64,000 bases of DNA from Salinirubellus salinus. GTDB taxonomy: Archaea; Halobacteriota; Halobacteria; Halobacteriales; Haloarculaceae. Below are positions 16,543-24,835 of the stretch, piece by piece. Position 1 is the stretch's first letter; each line of letters starts with the position of its first letter. Where the stretch lies: positions 1,674,001-1,738,000 of the forward strand of contig NZ_CP104003.1 in assembly GCF_025231485.1 (NCBI RefSeq). The letters are read 5' to 3'. A program made the translations under genes and the position numbers. Below the pieces are notes generated by a model. It searched no databases. It was not told where the DNA came from and saw only the letters and a list, made by a program, of their open reading frames with translations.

Positions 16543-16612
16543 GGGACCGCCGTGAATCGAACACGGTTCATGCGGACCCCATCCGCATAGGATGCCACTA
16601 CCCCACGGTCCC
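16543..16612 (-). tRNA. tRNA-Pro (anticodon GGG)
   Basis: Read on the minus strand, 70 nt fold fully. The acceptor stem GGGACCG pairs with CGGTCCC, the T stem is CCGTG/CACGG around TTCGATT, and the anticodon stem TGCGG/CCGCA holds the loop ATGGGGT, giving anticodon GGG (Pro). A D arm with GGGTAGTGGCATCC is present. There is no intron and no encoded CCA. The 343-bp spacer from 16395 to 16737 holds this gene and, on its right side, a TATA-like CCTATAGA for the channel gene. Confidence 0.95.
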
Positions 16613-16737
16613 TCGCATTCGAGAGTGTGGCCGTCCCCGTAGTAAGGGTGTCGCTTCGGGTCTGTCCCATCACCGCCCCCGATTTTCTCACCATCCGACC
16701 CGTCAGACCTATAGAACGTCCGTGAGTCCGGTCTGGC

Positions 16738-17619
16738 ATGTTGCCGTTACAGCTGTTCGGACCGGGCGGGGTACTCGACCAACTGGTCGCGGGGGCGGGC
16801 CGCTTCGTGGCGCAGGCCATCACGTTCCTGTTGACCGCGGCCGTCGTCTACGTCGTGGGGCGGATCGTCGTCCTCCCGCTCGTGAGCCGGGCGCTCCGTG
16901 CGCGGAACGTCGAACCGACGCTGGCGAAACCCGCACGGAAGGCCACCCTCGCGCTCGTCGTCTTCGCCGCGTTCGCGGTGGCGTTCGCCGTCGCCGGGTT
17001 CGGCAACCTGCTCACGTCGCTGGCGACCATCGCCGCGGCGCTCACGCTGGCCATCGGGTTCGCCTCCCAGGATATCATCGGGAACCTCGTCAGCGGCGTG
17101 TTCCTCATCAGCGACCCGAAACTGAAGATCGGCGACTGGGTCGAGTGGGACGGGAACGCGGGCGTCATCGAGGACATCTCCTTCCGCGTGAGCCGGGTGC
17201 GGACGTTCAACAACGAACTCATCACGGTGCCGAACTCGGAGTTGGCGAACACGGCGGTGACGAACCCGGTGGCGAAGGACACGCTCCGCATCCCGTTCAC
17301 CTTCGGTGTGGGGTACGACGACGACCTCGACCACGCCAAGGCAGTCATCGTGGAGGAGGCGGAGCAGCACGACGAGATCCTGGACGAGCCCGCGCCCTCC
17401 GTCCGGGTGACGGAACTCGCGGACTCCTACGTCGGCATCCAGTCGCGTTTCTGGGTCGAGGACCCGGCACGCTCCGACTTCGTCCGCGTGAAGAGCGAGT
17501 ACGTCCAGGCCGTCAAGGAGCGGTGTGACGCCGAGGCCATCGACATGCCCTACCCCTACTCGGAGCTCACGGGGAGCATCGAGGTGGAGCGCGTGGGGGC
17601 GACGCCGGCGAACGACTAA
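16738..17619 (+). CDS. Small-conductance mechanosensitive channel, MscS family
   Basis: A 293-aa membrane channel expected to open on membrane tension and release solutes during osmotic down-shock. Hydrophobic helices lie at about residues 20-45 and 68-90. The pore-lining helix follows (LATIAAALTLAIGFASQDIIGN), then the MscS beta domain (LKIGDWVEWDGNAGVIEDISFRVSRV) with the conserved VPNSEL turn at about residues 165-170. The C-terminal alpha/beta domain ends near 275. A CCTATAGA box about 27 bp upstream supports ATG 16738. It converges on truB. A second MscS-type gene lies at 51872. Confidence 0.92.
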   Translation: MLPLQLFGPGGVLDQLVAGAGRFVAQAITFLLTAAVVYVVGRIVVLPLVSRALRARNVEPTLAKPARKATLALVVFAAFAVAFAVAGFGNLLTSLATIAAALTLAIGFASQDIIGNLVSGVFLISDPKLKIGDWVEWDGNAGVIEDISFRVSRVRTFNNELITVPNSELANTAVTNPVAKDTLRIPFTFGVGYDDDLDHAKAVIVEEAEQHDEILDEPAPSVRVTELADSYVGIQSRFWVEDPARSDFVRVKSEYVQAVKERCDAEAIDMPYPYSELTGSIEVERVGATPAND

Positions 17620-17667
17620 AGGGTCCGCGTCGTGCCAACCGCGGACGCCTGCGCGGCGCCCGGGTTC

Positions 17668-18573
17668 TCAGACGAGGACGCGCTCCAGTTCGAGCACCGT
17701 CCCCGACTCGGCGTCGGGGTCGCCCACCCGCCGGCCGAGACAGACCGCGGCCCCGTTCGGGGTGTAGCCGGCGACGAGCGCGCCCGCCTCGCACTCTTCA
17801 CAGTCGAGGACGCCGGGGGCGTACACCGGCGCACCGTCGGCCACCTCGCGGGCGGCGCTCTCGGCCATCGTCAGTCGCGGGAGGTGCGAGAGCGCGCGTT
17901 CGGCCGGCGCGACACACTCGCGGAGGGACGACTCGTCGACCTCCGCGTCGCCCACGTCCTCGGCGTCGACGACGCCGGCCCACACCAGCGCGTCGCGCAG
18001 GTCGTGGAGCGTCACGAGAGCCGTGTCGTCGAAGGTCCCGGTCCGGACCCGGCGGAGGTCACCCATGTGCGCGCCCGTCCCGAGCGCGAGGCCGATGTCG
18101 TGACACAGTTTCCGGACGTAGGTGCCCGACTCACACTCGACGTGCAGGAGCGCCCGTCGCGCCTCGAGTTCGAGGGCGTCGAGCGTGTAGATGGTCCGGG
18201 CGCGCAGACGACGGGTGACAGCGGACTTCCGCGGCGGCTTCTGGTAGACTGGACCCTCGAACTCCGCGACGACGGACTCGAAGTCGGCGGGTGCCGGCCC
18301 GTGGAGTTCCAGCACCGTGACGTACCCCTTGCGCGCGTCGTCGAACACCTGTGCGGCGCGGGTGGCGTCGCCGAGCAGGATGGGGAGACAGCCGGTCACC
18401 TTCGGGTCCAGCGTCCCGGAGTGGGCCGCCCGTTCCTGACCGGTCACGTCGCGGACCCACGCGGCGACCTGGTGGGCCGAGGGGCCGGGGGGTTTATCGA
18501 GGTTCACCACGCCGAACGAGAGCAGCTCGTCGACGGAGCGCTCGTCGGGCGGCCCACGGAGCGCTCCCGACAT
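17668..18573 (-). CDS. truB: tRNA/rRNA pseudouridine synthase, TruB/Cbf5 family
   Basis: Archaeal Cbf5-type pseudouridine synthase (301 aa), the catalytic subunit of H/ACA ribonucleoproteins and of tRNA U55 modification. Catalytic Asp56 lies in HSGTLDPKVTGCLP. Family motifs YQKPPRKSAVTRRLRARTIY and CESGTYVRKLCHDIG follow, and a PUA domain fills about residues 215-295 (GAPVYAPGVLDCEE). The start lies 3 bp after the cmk stop, so the two form an operon, a usual archaeal arrangement. The last residues ELERVLV match family ends, so the protein is complete. Confidence 0.95.
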   Translation of the reverse strand: MSGALRGPPDERSVDELLSFGVVNLDKPPGPSAHQVAAWVRDVTGQERAAHSGTLDPKVTGCLPILLGDATRAAQVFDDARKGYVTVLELHGPAPADFESVVAEFEGPVYQKPPRKSAVTRRLRARTIYTLDALELEARRALLHVECESGTYVRKLCHDIGLALGTGAHMGDLRRVRTGTFDDTALVTLHDLRDALVWAGVVDAEDVGDAEVDESSLRECVAPAERALSHLPRLTMAESAAREVADGAPVYAPGVLDCEECEAGALVAGYTPNGAAVCLGRRVGDPDAESGTVLELERVLV

Positions 18574-18576
18574 GGG

Positions 18577-19152
18577 TCAGAAGTCGTAGTCGACCTTGAC
18601 GGGGGTCTTGCCCTCGTCCTCCTCGGGGTTGTACGCCTCGATGATGGTGACGATGGCGGAGACGACCCCCTCGGGGTCCAGCCGGGCCGTGTTCAGGACG
18701 AGGTCGTAGATGGAGAGGTCCTCGATGTCGATGCCGTAGTAGGCCTCGTAGCGCGTGGCCTCGCTCTCGGCGCGGGCACGGGTCTCCTCGCGAGCCACGT
18801 CGACGGACTTCTCCTCGCGCTCGGAGATACGTCGGGCGCGAATCTCGAGGGGGGCGTCGAGCCAGATACGGAAGTCGGCGTGTTCGCCCGCCATCCAGCC
18901 CGCGAGCCGCGACTCGAGGACGAGGTCGTCGTTCTCGGCGGCGGTGGTCCGGAGCCGTCGGTCGAGGTCGAGGTCGATGCTCTCGTCGGTCTCGGCCTCC
19001 TGGTTGAGTTCGAGTGGCGTCAGCCCACGGTCGGCGGCGAGTTCACGGAAGATATCACCGCCACTGACGTGGTCGTACCCGAGCGCCGTGGCGAGCGCCG
19101 CCGCAGCGGTGCTCTTGCCACTCCCGGCGGGGCCCGAGATGGTAACCAACAT
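18577..19152 (-). CDS. cmk: Cytidylate kinase, archaeal type
   Basis: Phosphorylates CMP and dCMP to the diphosphates (191 aa). The P-loop GPAGSGKST is at residues 7-15; [19 protein letters not shown], the archaeal-type NMP-binding segment, follows, with ESRLAGWM and a lid with RISEREE. ATG 19152 ([10 protein letters not shown]) was chosen because family members start just before the P-loop; longer in-frame starts would add 24 unrelated residues. A CTTTGAAC box about 27 bp upstream fits a leaderless message. truB follows after 3 bp. Confidence 0.95.
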   Translation of the reverse strand: MLVTISGPAGSGKSTAAAALATALGYDHVSGGDIFRELAADRGLTPLELNQEAETDESIDLDLDRRLRTTAAENDDLVLESRLAGWMAGEHADFRIWLDAPLEIRARRISEREEKSVDVAREETRARAESEATRYEAYYGIDIEDLSIYDLVLNTARLDPEGVVSAIVTIIEAYNPEEDEGKTPVKVDYDF

Positions 19153-19269
19153 GTTCTCTCTCCGAGGGTGACGTTCAAAGAGGTTGCCCTTCGCCGAACC
19201 CGAGCGAGCGGCTGTCACGCACACCGACGGCCACGTCCCGAGGTGACGACCGCCGACCCGCGAGCCCGC

Positions 19270-19452
19270 TCACCCCGGCGGCGGGTCGTGGAGTGCGGAC
19301 TCGACGGCGAAGCTCCCACACTCCGGGCAACTATGATACTGTACCTCGAACCGGCGCTCGCACCCGTGACACACGTACCCATCCGTGTCTCCCCTCCCTC
19401 CCTCGGTGCGCGCACCGCCTGTCAGTGCCCGAAGGCGGTGGAACGGCCTCAT
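19270..19452 (-). CDS. Small zinc-ribbon protein
   Basis: A 60-aa protein with a single zinc ribbon: CHGC at 28-31 and CPEC at 42-45, spaced by ten residues (ERRFEVQYHS). The N-terminus is basic. Such one-ribbon proteins in haloarchaea are usually uncharacterised; they may bind nucleic acid or protein. It lies between the phosphatase gene and cmk, all on the minus strand, 117 bp before cmk. The two CXXC pairs and ATG start support reality; no function can be given. Confidence 0.6.
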   Translation of the reverse strand: MRPFHRLRALTGGARTEGGRGDTDGYVCHGCERRFEVQYHSCPECGSFAVESALHDPPPG

Positions 19453-19535
19453 CTTCCCACTCGGACCACTCCGGCGGGGGTCAAGAATGTTCGTGTCGGA
19501 TGCACTGTATACGAACGAAAGAAGATGTCGGCTGC

Positions 19536-21284
19536 TCAGCGGTCCCTGAACGCCGCGGTCACGTCCACCAGTTCCGTCTCGCCCTCCGGCACCCGGAACG
19601 CACTGACCACGGACCGGTCCGCGTCGGGCGAGTCGACGTGCTTGTCGACGCTGTAGGCGACGAACGTGCAGGCCTCCTCGGTGAACTCCGCGACCGAGTA
19701 GCCCCAGCGGTGCCCGTCGAAGTGCTCGACGTGTGGATTCATCAGTTCGACGAGACCGGAGACGAGCGGTGCGGTGAGTCGGGTGGCGAGCGGACCGGTC
19801 AGGCCCACCGCCTCCGCGGGGTTCACGGACGTGACCGCGGGCGTCATGAACTCCACGCCCAGCCGTTCGGGTTCGGGCGCGTGCCGCCCGAACAGCCAGT
19901 CCCGGTAGCCAGCCTGCTTGTACGCCGCGACGTAACAGTGCATGTCGCCGGTGATGGTGACGAAGTTCTCCAGCCCGAGGGTCTGCACCCGCTCCTCGAT
20001 GGCCCGGCGCTCGCGCGTGTAGCCGTCCCACCCCATCTGGACGGGGTAGAGCGTCGCCCGCCCGGCGCCGAGCTTGAACGGCACCGTCAGCACCTCGTCG
20101 GTCCACACCGTCCACGTCGCGTCGTTCTCGAACTGCTCGAACAACCACGCTCGCTGGTCCGGCCCGAGCATCGACCGGTCCGGCGGTTCGCGGTCCGGGT
20201 CGACCGCCCGCCGGGTCGGGATCGCATCGCGCGGCGGGTCACGGAACAGTCGCTCGTCGGTCAGGACGAGTCGGACCAAGTCGCCGAACTCGAACGACCG
20301 CCACAGCCGGAAGCGGTCCTGCAGGCGGTCGGCGGCCGGGTCGTACTCGACGCGGGCGGGCATGTACTCCCACCACGCGTGCATCCCGTCGGCCACCAGC
20401 CGGGTCATGAACGTCGGGTCGTCGCCACGCGGGTGGTCGCCACGCGGCGCGTCGGTGGCGTCGTTCCAGTGCAGGTCGTTGGCGAACTCGTGGTCGTCCC
20501 ACCCGGCGACGAGCGTGTGCGATTCGAGCGCCTCCTGCAGGAACGCGTCCGAGCGGTAGACGCGGTAGAGGTAGCGGTAGTCCGCCAGTCTCTGCACCCG
20601 GTCGGCACCGCTCGGGAGGTCCTTCACCCGGTCGTGGTAGGTCCGACTCCCGACGCCTTTGAAGTGACCGCTGTCGGACTCGTAGATGGCGTCGCCGACG
20701 TGGACGATGAAGTCCACGTCCGCCTCGGCGATGTGGTGGAACGCCCCGTAGTAGCCGTTGAGGTAGTTCTGACAGGCGACGACGGCGAACCGGACCGACT
20801 CGGGGTCGGTCGGGAGCGTCCGGCAGGTCCCCACGGGCGACGCCGAGCCGTCGTGGACGAACCGGTAGCGATACGCCTCGCCGGGGGCGAGGTGGCCGTC
20901 GAGGTCCACCTTCAGCGTGTGGTCGTGGGCCTCGACCCGCTCCGGGTCGGTGACCGACCCGCGGTAGACCACGTCGTCGAACCCGTCGTCGTGGGCGACC
21001 TCGACGCCGACCGGGCAGTCCGGGTCGTACTGCTCGGGGTCGATTCGCGTCCAGAGGATGACCCCCGCCGTCGTGGGACCGCCGGAGGCCACCGACTGCG
21101 GGAACGTCTCGCGGTCGGCCACCTCGTCCACCCGGAAGTCCTCGGTCGACGCCTCGGGGGTGAGCGCGAACGCGATGTCGTGACTGTCGAGTTCCGAGAG
21201 CAACCCCACGTGGTCGTCCGAGGGCGTGAGCGCGGCCGGTTCGTCGTCCCCGTCGTGGGCCGACGCCGGCGCCAACTGGTCCAT
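19536..21284 (-). CDS. phoD: PhoD-family alkaline phosphatase/phosphodiesterase
   Basis: A 582-aa metallophosphoesterase of the PhoD family, which releases phosphate from mono- or diesters. Visible signatures are FPQSVASGGPTTAGVILWTRI (PhoD N-domain), VACQNYLNGYYGAF, the metal-binding HVGDAIYE, WDDHEFANDLHWND, and VTITGDMHCY near residue 440. The C-terminal region is beta-rich. Unlike many PhoD enzymes it shows no Tat or Sec signal at the start chosen (MDQLAPASA), and no upstream in-frame ATG fits, so it may be cytoplasmic, or exported without an obvious signal. The start is only moderately sure. Confidence 0.88.
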   Translation of the reverse strand: MDQLAPASAHDGDDEPAALTPSDDHVGLLSELDSHDIAFALTPEASTEDFRVDEVADRETFPQSVASGGPTTAGVILWTRIDPEQYDPDCPVGVEVAHDDGFDDVVYRGSVTDPERVEAHDHTLKVDLDGHLAPGEAYRYRFVHDGSASPVGTCRTLPTDPESVRFAVVACQNYLNGYYGAFHHIAEADVDFIVHVGDAIYESDSGHFKGVGSRTYHDRVKDLPSGADRVQRLADYRYLYRVYRSDAFLQEALESHTLVAGWDDHEFANDLHWNDATDAPRGDHPRGDDPTFMTRLVADGMHAWWEYMPARVEYDPAADRLQDRFRLWRSFEFGDLVRLVLTDERLFRDPPRDAIPTRRAVDPDREPPDRSMLGPDQRAWLFEQFENDATWTVWTDEVLTVPFKLGAGRATLYPVQMGWDGYTRERRAIEERVQTLGLENFVTITGDMHCYVAAYKQAGYRDWLFGRHAPEPERLGVEFMTPAVTSVNPAEAVGLTGPLATRLTAPLVSGLVELMNPHVEHFDGHRWGYSVAEFTEEACTFVAYSVDKHVDSPDADRSVVSAFRVPEGETELVDVTAAFRDR

Positions 21285-21340
21285 CGGCGACGGCTACGCC
21301 GGCCGTCCGTTTGAGTGTTCAGGCCGAGACGGTGCGGTAC

Positions 21341-23368
21341 TCAGTCGTCGAGCCCGATGGCCGAGGGGGTCGGTTCGCCCGCCTCGACCGCCCGCTGGGT
21401 CGCGGTCCGCAACCCGACCTCGAGGGTCGTCCCCTCGCCTTCGGGGTCGACCACCTCGAGTTCACCGCCGATGCCCGTGACGATCCAGTTGGCGAGCCAG
21501 AGGCCCAGTCCCGTCCCGTGTTCGAGCGGCGTCTCCGAGCGGCCGTCGAGGACCGCCCGCTCGTTGGAGGCCAGCCCCGGTCCCTCGTCCGAGACCCGGA
21601 CGGTGACCCCGTCGTCGTCCGTCGCGACCACGACGCGCACCGTCGAGGCCGCCCCGGCGTGCTGGGCGGCGTTCTCGACGACCTCGAACAGGGCACGCTC
21701 CAGCCGGTCGGTGCCGAGCACCGGCGGAACCGACTCCGCGGCGGTGCGAACCGCGATGTCGGCCTCGGGGTACTGCTCGCGGACCCGGTCGACCACGGAC
21801 TCGGCCACCGTCACCGGGTCACGCTCGGCGGGGTCGCCGGGGTCGTCGGCGACCTGCTCGAGCGTCCGGGCCTTCTCGCTGAGCGCGACGAGTTCCTCTG
21901 CCGTCTCGGCGATGGTCTCCCCGGACTCGGCGACGGGGCCGTCGTACTCCGACGCGAGCAACGCCGCGTGCCCCCGGACCACGGTCATGTCGTTGCGCAG
22001 GTTGTGCCGAAGGACCCGGTTCAGGACCGAGACGAGCGTCTCCCGCCGCTTGCGCTCGGTCACGTCCCGCTGGAAGCCGACGAAGTGAGTCACGTCGCCG
22101 TCCGCGTCGTGGACCGGCGTGACCGTCACCTCGTTCCAGAACGGCGTCCCGTCGGCCCGGTAGTTCAGCACCTCCTGCTGGACCGGCTCGCCAGCCTCGA
22201 TGGCCTCGCCGAGCGCCGCGGTGGTCCCCCCGTTCGTCCGCTCGCCCTGCAAGAGCCGGCAGTCACGGCCGATGACCGCCTCCCGGTCGTACCCCGTCAG
22301 CCGAGTGAACTCCGGGTTGGCGTACACGAGCGGGTCCTCGGCTTCGCCCGCCTCGGCGATGGTGATGCCGACCTGTGCCTCCTCGATGGCCCGGTCCTTC
22401 AGCCGGAGTTCACGCTGGCGCTCGCGGCGCTCGGTCACGTCGCGGAACACCGCCTGCACGTACTGCCCGTCGTCGAGCGTGACGTGACTCGCGCTCACCT
22501 CGACGGGGATGGCTGAGCCGTCGCGGTGTCGGACCCGCAGGGGCGAGCCGTCCGGGTGGCTGTCGACGGGTCCGTCGGCCGCCACCAGCCGGTCCACGAG
22601 TCGGTCGCCCACGTCGTCGTCGTCCGGCGCCACGCCGACGACCAGTTCCCGCCACGCGGTGCTCACCAGGTCCCGCTCGGCGTAGCCGGTCAGGTCCGCC
22701 GCGGCCGCGTTCGCCTCCGCCAGTTCCTCGGTGTCGGTGTCGACCAGCACGATGGCGTCGGGCGCCGTCTCGACCAGCGACTCGTACTTCCGCTCCGACC
22801 GTTCGAGTCGGCGCTCTCGCGTGTCGATGGCCTCGCGGTGCTCGTCGAGTCGGTCCTCGTAGCGCGCCGAGGCGAGTTCCCGCTCGACGGAGCGAGCCAC
22901 CAGTTCCGCGAACGACCGCTCGGCCTCGGTGAACGACCGGGAACGGGCGTCCCGGTCGACGAAACAGAGCGTCCCGAACGTCTCCTCCCCGAGAGTGAGT
23001 TCCACCCCGAGGTAACACCCGACGCCGTGTTCGGCGTAGCGGTCCTCCCACCCCGGCTCGGCCGGGACGTCCGACATCGCCAGCGGCGATTCCCGCTCCA
23101 GCGTCACCCGACAGTAACTCGTCGCGAGGGCCGACACCTCCCCCTCGGTGACGACGCCGTCCGCGTCCCCGGTGCTCAGGTACACCTCCCGCCGGTCACG
23201 GTCGCGGTCGATGCGGGCGACGTGGCCGTTCTCGACGCCGAGGTACTCGCGGCCGACCTCGAGCGCGGCGACCACACGCTCCGAGAGCGTGACCGACTCC
23301 TCGGCCAGTACCTGGTACAGTCGGCGTCGATACTGTGATGCGTCGCTGGTGTCGGTGTCGACGGTCAT
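21341..23368 (-). CDS. GAF-PAS-LOV sensor histidine kinase
   Basis: A soluble signal-transducing kinase (675 aa). Domains in order: GAF at about 20-170, PAS at 190-315, a second PAS at 330-440 with LOV hallmarks, a HisKA-like segment with H-box LRHNLRND at 453-460, and HATPase_c at about 545-660 (ENAAQHA, DEGPGLA, GTGLGLWL). The second PAS has GRDCRLLQG (Cys370), NYRADGTPFWN (Asn402 and Asn412) and GFQRDVT (Gln433): the cysteine, asparagines and glutamine that bind FMN and react to blue light in LOV photoreceptors. No membrane segment and no receiver are present. ATG 23368 (MTVDTDTSD) was chosen because longer in-frame starts would run through the tRNA-His gene. A TTTATT-type box lies about 50 bp upstream. 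Confidence 0.92.
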   Translation of the reverse strand: MTVDTDTSDASQYRRRLYQVLAEESVTLSERVVAALEVGREYLGVENGHVARIDRDRDRREVYLSTGDADGVVTEGEVSALATSYCRVTLERESPLAMSDVPAEPGWEDRYAEHGVGCYLGVELTLGEETFGTLCFVDRDARSRSFTEAERSFAELVARSVERELASARYEDRLDEHREAIDTRERRLERSERKYESLVETAPDAIVLVDTDTEELAEANAAAADLTGYAERDLVSTAWRELVVGVAPDDDDVGDRLVDRLVAADGPVDSHPDGSPLRVRHRDGSAIPVEVSASHVTLDDGQYVQAVFRDVTERRERQRELRLKDRAIEEAQVGITIAEAGEAEDPLVYANPEFTRLTGYDREAVIGRDCRLLQGERTNGGTTAALGEAIEAGEPVQQEVLNYRADGTPFWNEVTVTPVHDADGDVTHFVGFQRDVTERKRRETLVSVLNRVLRHNLRNDMTVVRGHAALLASEYDGPVAESGETIAETAEELVALSEKARTLEQVADDPGDPAERDPVTVAESVVDRVREQYPEADIAVRTAAESVPPVLGTDRLERALFEVVENAAQHAGAASTVRVVVATDDDGVTVRVSDEGPGLASNERAVLDGRSETPLEHGTGLGLWLANWIVTGIGGELEVVDPEGEGTTLEVGLRTATQRAVEAGEPTPSAIGLDD

Positions 23369-23437
23369 GGGGGTTGTGGAGGGCGAAACCGGTCGTTGGC
23401 TGGCGGTTTCCAGTTCGTTTATTCCAACGTCTCGCAG

Positions 23438-23451
23438 ACACGAAAACGTGT
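23438..23451. promoter_or_regulatory. 14-bp perfect inverted repeat upstream of the LOV kinase
   Basis: ACACG-AAAA-CGTGT lies about 70-83 bp before the kinase start and just upstream of its TATA-like box (23416-23424 on the minus strand). It could be an operator. The rest of 23369-23618 shows no gene. Confidence 0.35.
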
Positions 23452-23618
23452 TGGCCGACCGGGGGGGGACGACGGTCGTCGCCGAGGGGTCCGCGAACCG
23501 GCGGACCGGGAAACGTGGTGGACGTCGGAGGGCTGTTCCAGTCGCGCTGCGGTCGTGCGAGACGAAGGTGACGTGGCCGGGGAACTCCCCAGCCGAGCCG
23601 TGTGAGAAAGTTGGTGTA

Positions 23619-23692
23619 GTCCAGGTGCGAGAATCGAACCCGCGTCTCAGCCTCCACAAGGCTGAAGGATAGTCCACTACCCCAACCCGGAC
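23619..23692 (-). tRNA. tRNA-His (anticodon GTG) with encoded G-1 and C73
   Basis: On the minus strand the acceptor stem TCCGGGT pairs with ACCTGGA, the T stem GCGGG/CTCGC encloses TTCGATT, and the anticodon stem CAGCC/GGCTG encloses TTGTGGA, giving anticodon GTG. The base before the acceptor stem is G and the discriminator base is C, the G-1:C73 pair that identifies tRNA-His. No intron and no encoded CCA. Confidence 0.95.
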
Positions 23693-23811
23693 ATGCAACC
23701 TCACCTAGTCCGATGCGACGGATATAGATTTCGCTCCGGTGCCGGTTCGTCACGGCCTCGCACGTCGCATCCGGGGGGCTTTTGTCCGCGAGCGGCCAAC
23801 GCCGCGTAACA

Positions 23812-24264
23812 GTGGCCATCACGGACAAGATCTACGTGAAGAACCACCGGCAGTTGGCCTCGCAGCTGGAGACCAACTTCCCCAAGAGTGCCTTCTCCGG
23901 CGCCACGCTGGACCTCCTCTTTCGCGGCGAGAACCTCGCCAAACTCGACGACGCCACGCAGGAGCGGGTGCTCGACTTCGCCACGGACTTCATGGACTGT
24001 GACTGCCAGTCCAACCCCCACTGCGGACACCCGCAGGAGAAGTTCATCCGCTACCTGCTGGAGTTGCGCGAACAGGGCCTCGGCCCGGACGCCATCGTCG
24101 ACGTGATGGGACAGGACTACATGCTGTACGCGTACCCTGGCGACGTGCTGGGCTTCCTCGACGACGCGGTCCGGACGCTCGAGGCGGTGGAGGAACTCGC
24201 GGAGGTGGACGGGCGGCAGGAGGCGGCCGACGAGGCGCGGGAGAAGAAACGGCGGCTGACCTGA
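23812..24264 (+). CDS. Conserved haloarchaeal protein with Cys-rich motif (DUF5814-like)
   Basis: A 150-aa protein of no known function. It starts AITDKIYVKNHRQLASQLET, followed by alpha-helical sequence and a Cys-rich stretch, DCDCQSNPHCGHPQEKF (Cys at about 63, 65, 71 and His 73), which could bind a metal. The C-terminal 30 residues are charged and helical. From memory the N-terminus resembles haloarchaeal DUF5814 proteins, which I could not check. GTG 23812 is supported by a CTTTTGT box about 28 bp upstream (leaderless) and by the conserved-looking AITDKIYVKN start. Confidence 0.7.
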   Translation: MAITDKIYVKNHRQLASQLETNFPKSAFSGATLDLLFRGENLAKLDDATQERVLDFATDFMDCDCQSNPHCGHPQEKFIRYLLELREQGLGPDAIVDVMGQDYMLYAYPGDVLGFLDDAVRTLEAVEELAEVDGRQEAADEAREKKRRLT

Positions 24265-24279
24265 CCCGGGTCGAGCCGG

Positions 24280-24696
24280 TCAGCCCAGACGGAACGGCTG
24301 GTCCTCGGCGTCCTCGTCGTCGAGGTCGTCGAGCATGATTATCTCCTCGTCCTCCTGTTCGTCGAGGCGCTGGCTGAGCCGGGTGACGTAGCGCTTGTAC
24401 TCGTCGAGTTGCTCGCGGAGGTGTTCGGCCTCGAGTTCGAGTCGCTCGTGTTCGCGGACGAACGACTTGGGCACCTCCACCTTCGGCGGGAACGATTCGG
24501 CGGGTGACGAGGCGCTCGCCTCGTTCAGCTCGTGCTTGGGGACGACCTGGACCTGGCCATCGTGGGCAACGAGCATATCCACGTAGTCGCGGAACACCGC
24601 CGAGAGCGAGATGTCCCGCTCCTCGGCTATCTCCCGCAGGGTCTCGAAGGCGTCCTCGTTGACCCGGAAGGAGATGGTCTTGTTCTTGTTGCCCAT
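24280..24696 (-). CDS. Ribbon-helix-helix protein with acidic coiled-coil tail (CdrL-like)
   Basis: A 138-aa putative transcription regulator. Residues 5-45 form a ribbon-helix-helix domain: the strand KTISFRVNED, then helices FETLREIAEERDISLSAVFRDYVDMLVA. Residues about 77-115 are a charged coiled coil (REHERLELEAEHLREQLDEY), and the tail is very acidic. This layout resembles the haloarchaeal cell-division regulator CdrL, but I recognise it only by pattern. It is divergent from the hut operon across 139 bp, and its TATA-like TTAACC box is about 30 bp upstream, predicting a leaderless transcript. Control of hut is possible because of the location, not because of sequence. Confidence 0.75.
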   Translation of the reverse strand: MGNKNKTISFRVNEDAFETLREIAEERDISLSAVFRDYVDMLVAHDGQVQVVPKHELNEASASSPAESFPPKVEVPKSFVREHERLELEAEHLREQLDEYKRYVTRLSQRLDEQEDEEIIMLDDLDDEDAEDQPFRLG

Positions 24697-24803
24697 ATCA
24701 CGTCTGTTTTCCAGTTACTGCTACTTAACCGTTCGTCAGACGCTCGCACGCCAGCAGCCGACCCGTCTCCCCGCGCCGCGCGGCTGCCCGCCGCCTGCAC
24801 AAG

Positions 24804-24811
24804 CAATATTT
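24804..24811 (+). promoter_or_regulatory. TATA box of the hut operon
   Basis: CAATATTT is centred about 28 bp before hutU ATG 24836, predicting a leaderless hut mRNA. Confidence 0.6.
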
Positions 24812-24817
24812 GCCGTG

Positions 24818-24833
24818 ACGTTCCAAGGGACGT
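24818..24833. promoter_or_regulatory. Inverted repeat overlapping the hut transcription start
   Basis: ACGTTCC-AA-GGGACGT: six of seven arm positions pair. It lies between the TATA box and the hutU start, where a bound repressor would block transcription. No factor can be assigned. Confidence 0.4.
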
Positions 24834-24835
24834 AG

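Noticed and set aside
17620-17667. Antisense frame over truB and cmk (17632-19656 plus strand)
   Set aside because: Shadow of two well-supported genes with clear catalytic motifs.
23369-23704. An in-frame extension of the LOV kinase upstream of ATG 23368
   Set aside because: It would run through the tRNA-His gene and adds 112 residues of non-protein-like composition; the promoter box and ATG fit the shorter form.
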